Shown: piece by piece, positions 8,324-16,628 of the stretch
Position numbering within the stretch: position 1 is the first letter of the stretch
Layout of the letters: every line of letters begins with the position of its first letter
From: Nostocoides sp.
Lineage (GTDB): Bacteria > Actinomycetota > Actinomycetes > Actinomycetales > Dermatophilaceae
NCBI GenBank assembly: GCA_016702415.1
Contig: JADJEA010000001.1
Location: 725,001 to 789,000, forward strand
Reading direction: 5' to 3'
Length of the DNA: 64,000 bases
Program-made: the position numbers and the translations under genes
The notes under the pieces: generated by a model
What the model was told of the DNA's origin: nothing
The model's database searches: none
What the model saw: the letters and a program-made list of their open reading frames with translations, nothing else

Positions 8324-8782
8324 ATGGCCGACCTTCTCCTGGACACGACCTTGACGCCGTTCGGGCCCGCGGGGGCGATCCTGCTGACCGACGACGAGGT
8401 CGCCACGCTCGGCGGTGGCAAGCGCGCGGCGGTGCGCGTCACCGTCGGGGAGAAGACGGCACGGCTGCGCCTGGCGGTCATGGGCGGCCGCAACTGCATC
8501 GGGATGAGCAAGGCTGTCCGCGCCGACCTCGGACTCCAGATCGGCGACGCCCTCCGCGCGCACATCGCCCTGGACGAGGCGCCCCGCGAGGTGGAGGTCC
8601 CGCCGGAGCTGGCGGCGGCATTGGCCGCGGACGGGGAGGCCGAGGCGGCATACGCCAGGCTCGCCTTCACCCACCGGAAGGAGTATGCCGTCTGGGTCGG
8701 CGAGGCCAAGAAGCCCGAGACCCGACTGCGTCGGGCCGAGCAGGCGGTGAGAATGCTACGGGAGGGTAGGACGCGATCCTGA
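8324..8782 (+). CDS. DUF1905/YdeI (OmdA) family protein
   Basis: 152 residues. The first 90 residues are the small beta-barrel DUF1905 domain, ending near QIGDALRAHIALDEAPREVEVPPEL. The last 45 residues carry the OmdA signature FTHRKEYAVWVGEAKKPETR followed by a helix. Proteins of this architecture are widespread in actinomycetes and have been linked loosely to antimicrobial-peptide protection; the biochemical role is not known. The antibiotic-kinase-like gene starts 8 bases after its stop, so they probably share a transcript. Confidence 0.85.
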   Translation: MADLLLDTTLTPFGPAGAILLTDDEVATLGGGKRAAVRVTVGEKTARLRLAVMGGRNCIGMSKAVRADLGLQIGDALRAHIALDEAPREVEVPPELAAALAADGEAEAAYARLAFTHRKEYAVWVGEAKKPETRLRRAEQAVRMLREGRTRS

Positions 8783-8790
8783 CTGGCGGT

Positions 8791-9732
8791 ATGCCCCACC
8801 CCCTGATCCCCCCGGCCTTCCACACCCTCGTGGCCGGCCGGGCACCGGAGCCCGACATCGTCGGTGACGACTGTCTGCGTCTACTTCCCCGGCTCATCGA
8901 CGACGCGCTCGATCGCTGGGAGCTGACTGTCGACGGCGCGCCTCGGCATGGGCAGTGCGCCCTGGTCATCCCGGTGTCGGCGCGGGGCGCGACGCTGGCG
9001 CACGCCCCTGACGGGCGGGCCGTGCTCAAGCTGACCTGGCCGCACCGGGAGGCCAGCACGGAGCATCTCGCCCTGCGGAACTGGAATGGCGAGGGGGCGG
9101 TGCGGCTGCTCGCGGCGGACCCCGCGGCATACGTCCTCGTGCTCGAGCGGCTCGACGCCGACCGCGACCTCACCCGGGTCCCGATCCTCGAGGCGTGCGA
9201 GGTGATCGGTGGTCTCTTCCGTCGGCTCGACCGGCCGGCGGGGCCCCAGTTCGATGCCCTGACGACCCGGGCGCGGCGATGGCTCGACCACCTGCGACTG
9301 GGGCATTCGCTGGTGCCGCGGCGACTGACCGAGCAAGCGTCCACCACCATGGAGCACCTGCTCGACGGCACCGTCGACGGTCGCCTCGTCCACGAGGATC
9401 TTCACGACATGAACGTCCTCGCCCCGCTCGATCCCGCCCGTGGCGACTGGCTGGCGATCGATCCCAAGCCCGTGTCGGGCGAGTGGGCGTATGCCGTGGC
9501 CCCCCTCGTCTGGAATCGCGCCGACGCTACCGCGGCCGCCGCCAACCTCCGTCGCCATGTGCGCCTGCGGGCCGACATCGTCGCCGACTGCGCCGGTCTC
9601 GACCCCGACCGGGTCACCCGATGGACCTTCGTGCGGCTCGTCCTCAATGCGCTCTGGGCCGGGCGGGACGGGCCGGCATTCGACGATGTCAGGGCCCGGA
9701 TGATCGCCCTGGCCAAGGCATTCGCCGACTGA
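8791..9732 (+). CDS. Aminoglycoside 6-phosphotransferase/hydroxyurea kinase-like protein (APH(6) family)
   Basis: 313 residues with a protein-kinase-like fold of the APH_6/hur family. The catalytic loop reads LVHEDLHDMNVL (about residues 198-209), where Asp and Asn are the catalytic and metal residues; the usual HGDLHxxN has become HEDLHDMN. The metal-binding motif is IDPKPVSGEWAY (about 221-232). Family members phosphorylate streptomycin or hydroxyurea, but most genomic copies are uncharacterised, so resistance is not implied. The start ATG sits in a GTATGCC motif, 8 bases after the YdeI-like gene. Confidence 0.82.
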   Translation: MPHPLIPPAFHTLVAGRAPEPDIVGDDCLRLLPRLIDDALDRWELTVDGAPRHGQCALVIPVSARGATLAHAPDGRAVLKLTWPHREASTEHLALRNWNGEGAVRLLAADPAAYVLVLERLDADRDLTRVPILEACEVIGGLFRRLDRPAGPQFDALTTRARRWLDHLRLGHSLVPRRLTEQASTTMEHLLDGTVDGRLVHEDLHDMNVLAPLDPARGDWLAIDPKPVSGEWAYAVAPLVWNRADATAAAANLRRHVRLRADIVADCAGLDPDRVTRWTFVRLVLNALWAGRDGPAFDDVRARMIALAKAFAD

Positions 9733-9770
9733 CCTCGCCTCTCCACCCGGGTCGACGGGCCGACCCGACG

Positions 9771-9838
9771 GTGGCCAAAGGTCGCGGGTGGCCAAAGTTC
9801 CCGGGCGGCCAAAGCTCCAGGGCGGCCAGCGATCCCGG
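9771..9838. repeat. 17-base tandem repeat, four copies
   Basis: Four imperfect copies of gtggccaaagttcccgg fill the gap between the kinase-like gene and the hydrolase gene (9771-9787, 9788-9804, 9805-9821, 9822-9838). Confidence 0.85.
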
Positions 9839-9860
9839 GCGGTCGGCATACGCTCCCGGT

Positions 9861-10844
9861 GTGGTGTCAAGGCCCGCGGGGACGCGCCGGTGGCGACGAC
9901 GGCTGCGCCGGGCGGCGTATGCCGCGCTCGCCACCCTCCTGACCCTCACCCTCGCCAGCGTGGTCGCCAACGCCCTCACGGTCCCGCCCGCGACGCTCGC
10001 GCCCGACGGGGGCAGCGACGTCCAGGTCGGCGGGGTCCGGGTCCACTATCGCCACTGGGGCCCGGCCGGGCCGCCGATCCTGCTCGTCCACGGGTTCGCC
10101 GAGTCGTCGGCGACGTGGGGACCGACGGTCGACCTCCTCGCCCGCGACCATCAGGTGTATGCCGTCGACCTCGCGGGCTACGGCTACACCGACTACACCG
10201 GGGACTATTCCCTCGAGGACCAGGTCGCGCTCGTCGATGGCACCATTCACGCGCTCCACCTCGACCGGCCGGTCGTCATCGGACACTCTCTCGGCGCCGC
10301 AGTCGTCGGCGCGCTCGCCCTCGCCCACCCCGGCGACATCCGGGGGGTGATCTTCGCCGACGGTGACGGGCTCCCCTTCCCCGGCCAGGACGTCCGCCGG
10401 GTACCCCCACGCTGGATCTATCACCTGCCATATCTGACGACCGCCTATCGCCTGGGCACGCGGTGGGATCGGTTGTCGTCCCTCCTCGTCCGCGCCCAAT
10501 GCGGGTCGGTATGCCGCGGGCTCACCCCCGCGCTCGTCGAGGCCTGGATGCGCCCCCTGCGCCAGGGGGAGGCGGAGCGGGCCCTCCCCGCGATCGCGGC
10601 GACGGGCATCCTGCACCTGACGCCCGAGCAGATCCGGCGCATCGACATCCCGCGGGGGATCATCTGGGGCGCCGAGGACGCCACCTCCGGGGGCTCGCTG
10701 ACCGGCGCCAAGGCCAACCTCGGCGAGCCCCCGACGATCGTGCTGGCCCACGCCGCGCACCTGGCCCAGATCGCCGATCCCGAGGGCTGGGCCGCGGCCG
10801 TGCGGCACATCGTTGCGACCTGGCCCGCGACCGGGCCGGCCTGA
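9861..10844 (+). CDS. Alpha/beta-fold hydrolase with N-terminal membrane anchor
   Basis: About 327 residues from GTG 9861 (a second GTG follows at 9864). The N-terminus is Arg-rich, then has one hydrophobic helix (about residues 17-38), so the enzyme is probably anchored or exported. The hydrolase fold shows LLVHGF (oxyanion region), the nucleophile elbow GHSLGAA (Ser about 142), and a late His in HAAHLAQIADPEGWA that completes a triad. Substrate is unknown. It follows a repeat-filled gap. The 239 bases to fbaA (10845-11083) hold C-rich runs and one GTATGCCG-family site but no gene. Confidence 0.8.
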   Translation: MVSRPAGTRRWRRRLRRAAYAALATLLTLTLASVVANALTVPPATLAPDGGSDVQVGGVRVHYRHWGPAGPPILLVHGFAESSATWGPTVDLLARDHQVYAVDLAGYGYTDYTGDYSLEDQVALVDGTIHALHLDRPVVIGHSLGAAVVGALALAHPGDIRGVIFADGDGLPFPGQDVRRVPPRWIYHLPYLTTAYRLGTRWDRLSSLLVRAQCGSVCRGLTPALVEAWMRPLRQGEAERALPAIAATGILHLTPEQIRRIDIPRGIIWGAEDATSGGSLTGAKANLGEPPTIVLAHAAHLAQIADPEGWAAAVRHIVATWPATGPA

Positions 10845-11083
10845 CCACTGGGCTCGGCCCCCCGTCGGCACCCGCACATGTCGCGGCGCCAGAAGCCAGG
10901 GCGACATCGTCGCCCCGGCCCGCCGCCCCCCGCCCCGCCGCCCCGCCCCGCCGCCGCTCTCGTCTTATCGGGCGGACACCTGGGGCGGACGCGGCCTGCA
11001 GGGGTGAGACGGCGGGGGCGGCATACGGGCGAGGTGGGAGGATCGATGTGGATCGCAACCCCTCATCGTCTAAGGAGCACGCA

Positions 11084-12115
11084 GTGCCAATCGCCACCCC
11101 CGAGGTCTACGCCGACATGCTCGACCGGGCCAAGAGCGGCTCGTTCGCCTACCCGGCCATCAACATCACCTCCAGCCAGACGGTGACGGCGGCGATCCGT
11201 GGGTTCGCCGAAGCCGGCTCCGACGGGATCATCCAGGTCTCCACCGGGGGCGCGGAGTACGCCTCCGGATCGACCGTCAAGAACATGGTCACCGGGTCGC
11301 TGGCCCTGGCCGCGTACGCCCGCGAGGTCGCCAAGAACTACCCGGTCAATATCGCGCTGCACACCGACCACTGCCCCAAGGACAAGCTCGACGGGTTCGT
11401 TCGCCCGCTCATCGCCGCGTCGGCGGAGCAGGTCAAGGAGACCGGCCTGCCGATCTTCCAGAGCCACATGTGGGACGGCTCGGCCGTGCCGCTGACCGAG
11501 AACCTCGAGATCGCCAAGGACCTCCTCGCGCTCGCCCGCGCCGCCAAGATCATCCTCGAGGTCGAGATCGGCGTCGTCGGTGGCGAGGAGGACGGCGTCG
11601 CCAACGAGATCAACGACAAGCTCTACACCACGCCCGAGGACGCCCTGGCGACCGTCGAGGCGCTGGGTCTCGGGGAGAACGGCCGCTACATGGCCGCCCT
11701 GACCTTCGGCAATGTCCACGGCGTCTACAAGCCGGGCAATGTCAAGCTGCGCCCCGAGGTCCTGCGCGCGTGCCAGGACGCGATCATCGCCGCCCGCGGG
11801 CTCGAGCCGGGCAGCAAGCCCCTCGACCTCGTCTTCCACGGCGGCTCCGGCTCGCTCCCGCAGGAGATCTCCGACGCGGTCGACTTCGGCGTCGTCAAGA
11901 TGAACGTCGACACCGACACCCAGTACGCCTTCACCCGCCCCGTCGCGGCCTGGATGATGCGCAACTACGACGGCGTCCTCAAGGTCGACGGCGAGGTCGG
12001 CAACAAGAAGCAGTACGACCCGCGCGCGTGGGGCAAGGAGGCCGAGGCCGCGATGGCTGCCCGTGTCGTCGAGGCCTGCCAGAACCTCCGCTCGGCCGGG
12101 ACGCACGTCGCCTGA
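11084..12115 (+). CDS. fbaA: Fructose-bisphosphate aldolase, class II
   Basis: Zinc-dependent aldolase that cleaves fructose-1,6-bisphosphate into glyceraldehyde-3-phosphate and dihydroxyacetone phosphate (glycolysis and gluconeogenesis, cytoplasm). 343 residues from GTG 11084, chosen because TAAGGAG lies directly upstream; longer frames extend into non-homologous sequence. Visible hallmarks: SGSF near the start, the zinc-ligand segment ALHTDHCPKDK (about residues 91-101), EVEIGVVGGEEDG (about 164-176), and the substrate loop HGGSGS with a NVDTDTQYAF tail. It contains none of the GTATGCCG octamers that pepper the neighbours. A strong hairpin follows, then the DUF3151 gene. Confidence 0.96.
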   Translation: MPIATPEVYADMLDRAKSGSFAYPAINITSSQTVTAAIRGFAEAGSDGIIQVSTGGAEYASGSTVKNMVTGSLALAAYAREVAKNYPVNIALHTDHCPKDKLDGFVRPLIAASAEQVKETGLPIFQSHMWDGSAVPLTENLEIAKDLLALARAAKIILEVEIGVVGGEEDGVANEINDKLYTTPEDALATVEALGLGENGRYMAALTFGNVHGVYKPGNVKLRPEVLRACQDAIIAARGLEPGSKPLDLVFHGGSGSLPQEISDAVDFGVVKMNVDTDTQYAFTRPVAAWMMRNYDGVLKVDGEVGNKKQYDPRAWGKEAEAAMAARVVEACQNLRSAGTHVA

Positions 12116-12175
12116 CCGGAGCGTCCGAGAGCGTCCGGGAGCGCCAGGGCGATCCCGGCCCTGCCCTTCATTGAC

Positions 12176-12224
12176 GCGAGCCTCCCGGCGCACCGGGCGT
12201 CAGCCCGGGCGCCGGGAGGCTCGC
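12176..12224 (+). terminator. Strong hairpin after fbaA
   Basis: Perfect 16-base inverted repeat, left arm GCGAGCCTCCCGGCGC (12176-12191) and right arm 12209-12224, with a 17-base loop that can itself pair (CCGGGC/GCCCGG). No T-tract follows, as is common in high-GC genomes. It may reduce read-through into DUF3151. Confidence 0.7.
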
Positions 12225-12273
12225 GTTCGCGCACCCGCCTAGTCCCAGCGTTCGCGCACCCGCCTAGTCCCAG
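12224..12273. repeat. 25-base tandem duplication before DUF3151 gene
   Basis: Two exact copies of a 25-base unit (12224-12248, 12249-12273), beginning cgttcgcgcacccgcctagt. The second copy ends where the AAGGAG ribosome-binding site begins. Confidence 0.9.
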
Positions 12274-12284
12274 AAGGAGCCCGT

Positions 12285-12689
12285 ATGCCGGACCTGCTCG
12301 GTATCCCCGAAACCCGTCTTCCCGACGACCCCGCCGCGGCGGCCATCGCGGCCGGTGACGAGCGCCCCGGGAGGGTGGCGGCGGCATACCCCTCCTCCTG
12401 CCTTGCGTGGGCCGTGCTCGCCGAAGCCGCGCTGGACGCGGATCACCCGGTGCAGGCCTATGCGTATGCGCGCACCGGATACCACCGTGGGCTCGATGCC
12501 CTCCGTCGGGCCGGCTGGCGCGGGCAGGGCCCGATCCCGTGGAGCCACGAGCCCAACCGAGGATTCCTGCGCGCCCTGGCCGCCCTCGCCAAGGCGGCGG
12601 CGGTCATCGGCGAGGAGGACGAACGGGTCCGCTGCACCGAGTTCCTGCGCGCCTCCTCCCTCGACGCGGCCCGCGAACTCGGCCTCTGA
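12285..12689 (+). CDS. DUF3151 family protein
   Basis: 134 residues, ATG 12285 with AAGGAG at 12274-12279. An all-helical protein with a conserved pattern visible as SSCLAWAVLAEAAL, AYAYARTGYHRGLDALRRAGWRG and PIPWSHEPNRGFLRALAALA. DUF3151 proteins are actinomycete-specific and often sit immediately downstream of fba, as here. The adjacency suggests a role connected to aldolase or to central carbon flux, but no activity is established. The start ATG is part of a GTATGCCG octamer. Confidence 0.88.
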   Translation: MPDLLGIPETRLPDDPAAAAIAAGDERPGRVAAAYPSSCLAWAVLAEAALDADHPVQAYAYARTGYHRGLDALRRAGWRGQGPIPWSHEPNRGFLRALAALAKAAAVIGEEDERVRCTEFLRASSLDAARELGL

Positions 12690-12770
12690 GCGATTCGATC
12701 TCGTTCTGTCCGCCCGTCGGTGCCGGGCCCAGTCCCGCCGCCACCCACCGCCACCCGCCTCCAGACGCCC

Positions 12771-12801
12771 ACGCGGCCCCGGCACTGAGCCGGGGCCGCG
12801 T
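12771..12801. terminator. Bidirectional terminator hairpin between convergent genes
   Basis: Perfect 13-base arms ACGCGGCCCCGGC (12771-12783) and 12789-12801 with a 5-base loop (ACTGA), between the convergent DUF3151 gene and the class I aldolase gene. Confidence 0.8.
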
Positions 12802-12872
12802 CGGGTACTGCGTCGGTCGTGCGATGACCGGTGTTCAGGTCGTGCGGACGCTGTCGTCCCTGCGGGCGACGA

Positions 12873-13760
12873 TCAGGTGATGGAGGCGTCGTAGATCGAC
12901 TGGATGCTCGCATCGAGCGTCGAGTTGAACTCCGCGTCCGTCATCTGTGCGGTCAGACCCTCAGAGAGTGCCCGCGAGAACGACGCGATCATCCCGGGGT
13001 TCTGGGCGAGCTTGGCGTTGGCGTCGTCGCGGGTGTAGCCACCGGAGAGGGCGACCACCCGCATGACCTTGGGGTGGGCGATGAGTTCGCCGTAGAAGCC
13101 GTCCGTGCTCGGCAGCGTCAGCTTGAACATCACCTGCTGCCCCTCCGGGAGGCTGTCGAGCCCGGCGAGCAAGGCGGCCTTGAGCAAGGTCTCGCACTCC
13201 GCCTTGTCGGCGGCCTTGATGTTGACCTCGGGCTCGAGGATCGGCATGAGCCCGTGGGAGAGGACCTGCGCGCCCACCTCGAACTGCTGGTCGACGACGG
13301 CCTGGATGCCGGCCGCATTGGCGGAGTTGATGACCGAGCGCTCCTTGGTGCCGAAGATGCCCTTGGCGACGCCGCGTTCGAGCAGCGAGTCCAGGTCGGG
13401 CATGGGCTTCATCAACTGGACGCCGTCGGCCTCGTCGGCCAGGCCCTTGTCGATCTTGAGGAAGGGCACGACGTGCTTGTCCTCCCAGAGGTAGGTCGCG
13501 GTGTCCTTGCCCTCGACCTGGCGCTCCATGGTCATCTCGAAGAGGATCGCGGCGATGACGCGGTCGCCGGTGAAGGCGGGGCTGGTCATGATGCGGCAGC
13601 GCATCTCGTGGACGAGGTCGAACATCTCCTCGTCATTGCTCCATGCGCTCTCCTCGAGCCCATAGAGCTTGAGGGCCTTCGGGGTGCTCCCGCCGCTCTG
13701 GTCCAAGGCGGCGATGAACCCCCGGCCACTGGTCATCTGGGTTGCCTGCTCGGCATTCAT
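12873..13760 (-). CDS. Fructose-bisphosphate aldolase, class I
   Basis: Schiff-base aldolase of the bacterial FDA type, 295 residues. It catalyses the same reaction as FbaA but without metal. Hallmarks: GFIAALDQSGGSTPKAL near the N-terminus, VVPFLKIDKGL (about residues 99-109), LEPEVNI (about 176-182), and VMFKLTLP, whose Lys is at about residue 212, the position of the catalytic lysine in this family. Glycine-rich phosphate contacts appear in ALSGGYTRDDAN. Start ATG at 13760 with GAGAGA upstream. The stop lies 184 bases from the convergent DUF3151 gene, so class I and class II aldolases are encoded within 800 bases of each other. Confidence 0.95.
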   Translation of the reverse strand: MNAEQATQMTSGRGFIAALDQSGGSTPKALKLYGLEESAWSNDEEMFDLVHEMRCRIMTSPAFTGDRVIAAILFEMTMERQVEGKDTATYLWEDKHVVPFLKIDKGLADEADGVQLMKPMPDLDSLLERGVAKGIFGTKERSVINSANAAGIQAVVDQQFEVGAQVLSHGLMPILEPEVNIKAADKAECETLLKAALLAGLDSLPEGQQVMFKLTLPSTDGFYGELIAHPKVMRVVALSGGYTRDDANAKLAQNPGMIASFSRALSEGLTAQMTDAEFNSTLDASIQSIYDASIT

Positions 13761-13868
13761 CTGGGTCTCTCTCGCTTCGGGGAAAGTCTCCGGCCGACCG
13801 GCGGCCGGTCGTCTCGATGCTAGGGCCCAACGCCCCGGATTGGCTAAGTGAATCTCCGCTCATCCGGC

Positions 13869-13917
13869 CGTGCCCTACTGACCCGGTCGTGCCCTACTGA
13901 CCCGGTCGTGCCCTACT
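13869..13917. repeat. 19-base tandem repeat, 2.6 copies
   Basis: Unit cgtgccctactgacccggt at 13869-13887 and 13888-13906, then an 11-base partial copy. It ends just before the GNAT gene start, so it occupies that gene's promoter region. Confidence 0.9.
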
Positions 13918-13927
13918 CTCGGCGGGT

Positions 13928-14803
13928 ATGCCGCCACCGCGCGACGATCGCGACCTCCTCGACGCCTTCCACCGCCAGATCCGGATGGGCGTCGGGGAGG
14001 GCCCCGCGCGGACGAGACGCGAGCGCGTGGGGTGGGTTGCGCGGCATACGTCCACCGACCCGGAGGACCGCTGGGCGATGGTCGACTGTCCCGAGGGGCT
14101 CGGTGACGATCCCGACGCCGTGATCGCCGGGGAACGGGATCACTTCCGCGCCCTGGGTCTGCCCCTGGAGTGGAAGACCTATTCGTATGACGATCCCCCC
14201 GACCTCGGCGACCGGCTGGTGCGCGCGGGCTTCGTCAAGGAGGACGACGAAGCGCTCACGCTCGGCGACCTCGCGGTGCTGGCCGCGGCGGCCGAGGCGC
14301 CGCTCGAGGTGCCGGCCGGGATCACCATCCGGGAGAGCCGCACCCGCGGCGATGCGCGGCGGACGGCCGAGCTCTACGAGCTGGTGTGGGGTGGGGCGTG
14401 GGGCCGGGCCGACCGGGACGCCTCCGGTGACGAGGACCCGCTCCCGCCCGGGGACCCGACCGAACTCAAACTGATCGCGCAGGCCTCGCCCTCCGGGGAC
14501 GTCGTCTGTGCCGGCCGCGTGACGCTCGCTCCCGGAACGGATTTCGCCGGATTGTGGGGCGGCTCGACGCACCCGGACTGGCGTCGGCAGGGGCTCTTCC
14601 GGGCCCTCCTTGCCGAGCGGGCGCGATGGGCGATGAGTCGGGGATTCACGCTGGCGCGCGTCGACGCCTCACCCGACTCCGAGCCGATCCTGCGCTCCCT
14701 CGGGTTGCGCCGGGTGGCGACGACGTCGCCCTACACGCTGCCTCGGGCGAGCCCCGACAGCGCTCTCACTCCGCCCGGGCCGGACGCCACATCGGGCCGA
14801 TAA
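13928..14803 (+). CDS. GNAT-family N-acetyltransferase
   Basis: 291 residues. The C-terminal 150 residues form a GNAT domain: the acetyl-CoA P-loop region reads GGSTHPDWRRQGLFRALLAE (about residues 214-233; Q/R-x-x-G-x-G variant RRQGLF), followed by a helix and the final strand SLGLRRVATTSPYTL. The N-terminal third resembles a degenerate or second GNAT-like lobe. Substrate is unknown. The start ATG lies in a GTATGCCG octamer and no clear Shine-Dalgarno is visible, so the start is moderately certain. A decayed TetR fragment follows immediately. Confidence 0.82.
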   Translation: MPPPRDDRDLLDAFHRQIRMGVGEGPARTRRERVGWVARHTSTDPEDRWAMVDCPEGLGDDPDAVIAGERDHFRALGLPLEWKTYSYDDPPDLGDRLVRAGFVKEDDEALTLGDLAVLAAAAEAPLEVPAGITIRESRTRGDARRTAELYELVWGGAWGRADRDASGDEDPLPPGDPTELKLIAQASPSGDVVCAGRVTLAPGTDFAGLWGGSTHPDWRRQGLFRALLAERARWAMSRGFTLARVDASPDSEPILRSLGLRRVATTSPYTLPRASPDSALTPPGPDATSGR

Positions 14804-15164
14804 CCAGGAGCAGCACCGGGACATTGATGAGGGCATTCCAGGCATTGCCCGAGCGACCTCTGATGCGGACCCGCTGTTCGCGGTCTTCTTCCAACTCCTC
14901 GGCCTGGCCAGTGCCGGGCGCGAGCCGTATGCCGCGATCACCCGCGCCCTCGTCGGCGACTGGGCCGCGTGGGTCACCGACCGACTCGACCCGACCGGGC
15001 CCGACCCCCGCGCGGAGGCGCTGGCCACCCTGGCGACCCTCGACGCGCTGCTGCTGGTGCGGCATACCCTCGGAGCGGACGCGGCCGAGCGCGCCTTCGC
15101 CCACGTGGTGGGCACCGGGACGGCGGCGCGGACACCGGGCGGGGCGGGGTCGGCATACGGCTAG
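14799..15164 (+). pseudogene. TetR-family regulator remnant (C-terminal ligand domain only)
   Basis: A frame open from about 14799 to TAG 15164 has no usable ATG, GTG or TTG start at its 5' end. It encodes a convincing TetR C-terminal domain: DEGIPGIARATSDADPLFAV, FFQLLGLASAGREPYAAITR, WAAWVTDRL, then ALATLATLDALLLVRHTLG. The DNA-binding half is missing; the GNAT gene ends at its 5' side, so a deletion probably fused the two. It contains three GTATGCCG-family octamers. It is probably not translated. purA follows 35 bases later. Confidence 0.7.
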
Positions 15165-15199
15165 CCTTGGTCGCTGGTCCGCGACGAAGGAGAGGCCGT

Positions 15200-16486
15200 A
15201 TGCCGGCGATCGTGCTGGTCGGCGCCCAATGGGGCGACGAGGGCAAGGGAAAGGCCACCGACCTGATGGGGTCGGGGGTCGACTTTGTCGTGAAGTTCAA
15301 CGGGGGCAATAACGCGGGCCACACGATCGTCATCGATGGCGAGAAGTACGCGTTGCACCTGCTCCCGAGCGGCATCCTCACCCCCTCGTGCACCCCGGTC
15401 ATCGGCAATGGCGTCGTCATCGACCTCGAGGTCCTCTTCCGGGAGATCGACGGGCTCGAGGCGCGCGGGGTGTCCACGAGCAAGCTCGTCGTCAGCGCGA
15501 ACGCCCACGTCATCGCGCCCTATAACCGCACCCTCGACCGGGTCACCGAGCGTTTCCTCGGCGCGCGCAAGATCGGCACCACCGGCCGCGGGATCGGACC
15601 CACGTATGCGGACAAGATGTCGCGCAACGGGATTCGGGTCCAGGATCTCTTCGATCGGCACATCCTCGAGCAGAAGGTCGAGGCCGCGCTGCGGTTCAAG
15701 AACCAGGTGCTGAGCAAGATTTACAACCGGCGGGCAATCCCCGCCGGCGAGGTCATGGACGAACTCCTGCGGTATGCCGACCGCCTCGCCCCCATGGTCG
15801 CCGACACCTCGCTGCTGCTGGAGCAGGCGTTGAACGACGGCGCCAACGTCCTCCTCGAGGCCGGCCAGGCCACGCTGCTGGATGTCGACCACGGGACCTA
15901 TCCCTATGTCACCTCGTCCAGTGCGACGGCGGGCGGTGCGTGCACCGGCTCGGGTATCCCGCCCACGCGCGTCTCCCGGGTCATCGCCGTCCTGAAGGCC
16001 TACACCACGCGCGTCGGTGAAGGCCCCTTCCCCACGGAGTTGTTCGACGAGTCGGGGGAGTTCCTGCGCAAGACGGGCTGGGAATACGGCACGACGACGG
16101 GCCGGCCCCGGCGCTGCGGCTGGATGGACACCGTGATCGGGCGCTATGCGACCCGCATCAACGGAGTCACCGACTTCGTGGTGACCAAGCTCGACGTCCT
16201 CACCGGCCTGGACACGGTTCCGATCTGTGTCGCCTATGAGGTCGACGGGGTCCGGCACGACGAAATGCCGGTCAACCAGAGCGACTTCCACCACGCCAAG
16301 CCCATCTACGAAGTGATGGACGGCTGGTGGGAGGACATCTCCGGCTGCCGGACCTTCGCGGAGCTGCCGGCGAACGCCCAGGCGTATGTGTTGCGTGTCG
16401 AGGAGCTGATCGGCGCCCGGATCTCCGCCATCGGCGTCGGACCCGAGCGCGACGCGATCATCTCGCGCCATCCCCTGCTCGACTAG
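15200..16486 (+). CDS. purA: Adenylosuccinate synthetase
   Basis: Catalyses the GTP-dependent condensation of IMP with aspartate to adenylosuccinate, the first committed step to AMP (cytoplasm). 428 residues, the usual length. Hallmarks: VLVGAQWGDEGKGK (P-loop, about residues 5-18), NNAGHT (catalytic His about 41), GTTGRGIGPTYADK (about 126-139), and the C-terminal GTP-base contact VTKLDVLTGLD. The ATG at 15200 has AAGGAGAGG upstream and is itself part of a GTATGCCG octamer. It is monocistronic, followed by a hairpin. Confidence 0.97.
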   Translation: MPAIVLVGAQWGDEGKGKATDLMGSGVDFVVKFNGGNNAGHTIVIDGEKYALHLLPSGILTPSCTPVIGNGVVIDLEVLFREIDGLEARGVSTSKLVVSANAHVIAPYNRTLDRVTERFLGARKIGTTGRGIGPTYADKMSRNGIRVQDLFDRHILEQKVEAALRFKNQVLSKIYNRRAIPAGEVMDELLRYADRLAPMVADTSLLLEQALNDGANVLLEAGQATLLDVDHGTYPYVTSSSATAGGACTGSGIPPTRVSRVIAVLKAYTTRVGEGPFPTELFDESGEFLRKTGWEYGTTTGRPRRCGWMDTVIGRYATRINGVTDFVVTKLDVLTGLDTVPICVAYEVDGVRHDEMPVNQSDFHHAKPIYEVMDGWWEDISGCRTFAELPANAQAYVLRVEELIGARISAIGVGPERDAIISRHPLLD

Positions 16487-16495
16487 CCGGGGTGG

Positions 16496-16535
16496 GGCGG
16501 GCGGGTTCTGGTGAGCCCGCCTCGACCCGCCCGCC
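16496..16535 (+). terminator. Terminator hairpin after purA
   Basis: Perfect 11-base arms GGCGGGCGGGT (16496-16506) and ACCCGCCCGCC (16525-16535), with an 18-base loop, ten bases after the purA stop. The following 90 bases (to 16625) are imperfect repeats of a cca(a/g)actcgccg(t/g)c-type unit and hold no gene. Confidence 0.65.
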
Positions 16536-16628
16536 AGAGCCACCCGCCAAGACTCGCCGTCAGAACCCGCCCGCCGGAACCACCTGTCAAGACTCGCCGG
16601 CCAAGACTCGACCGCCAGAATCCCGCCG

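Noticed and set aside
6544..8823. 759-residue minus-strand frame opposite the flavin oxidoreductase
   Set aside because: Shadow frame; oxidoreductase motifs and codon pattern lie on the plus strand.
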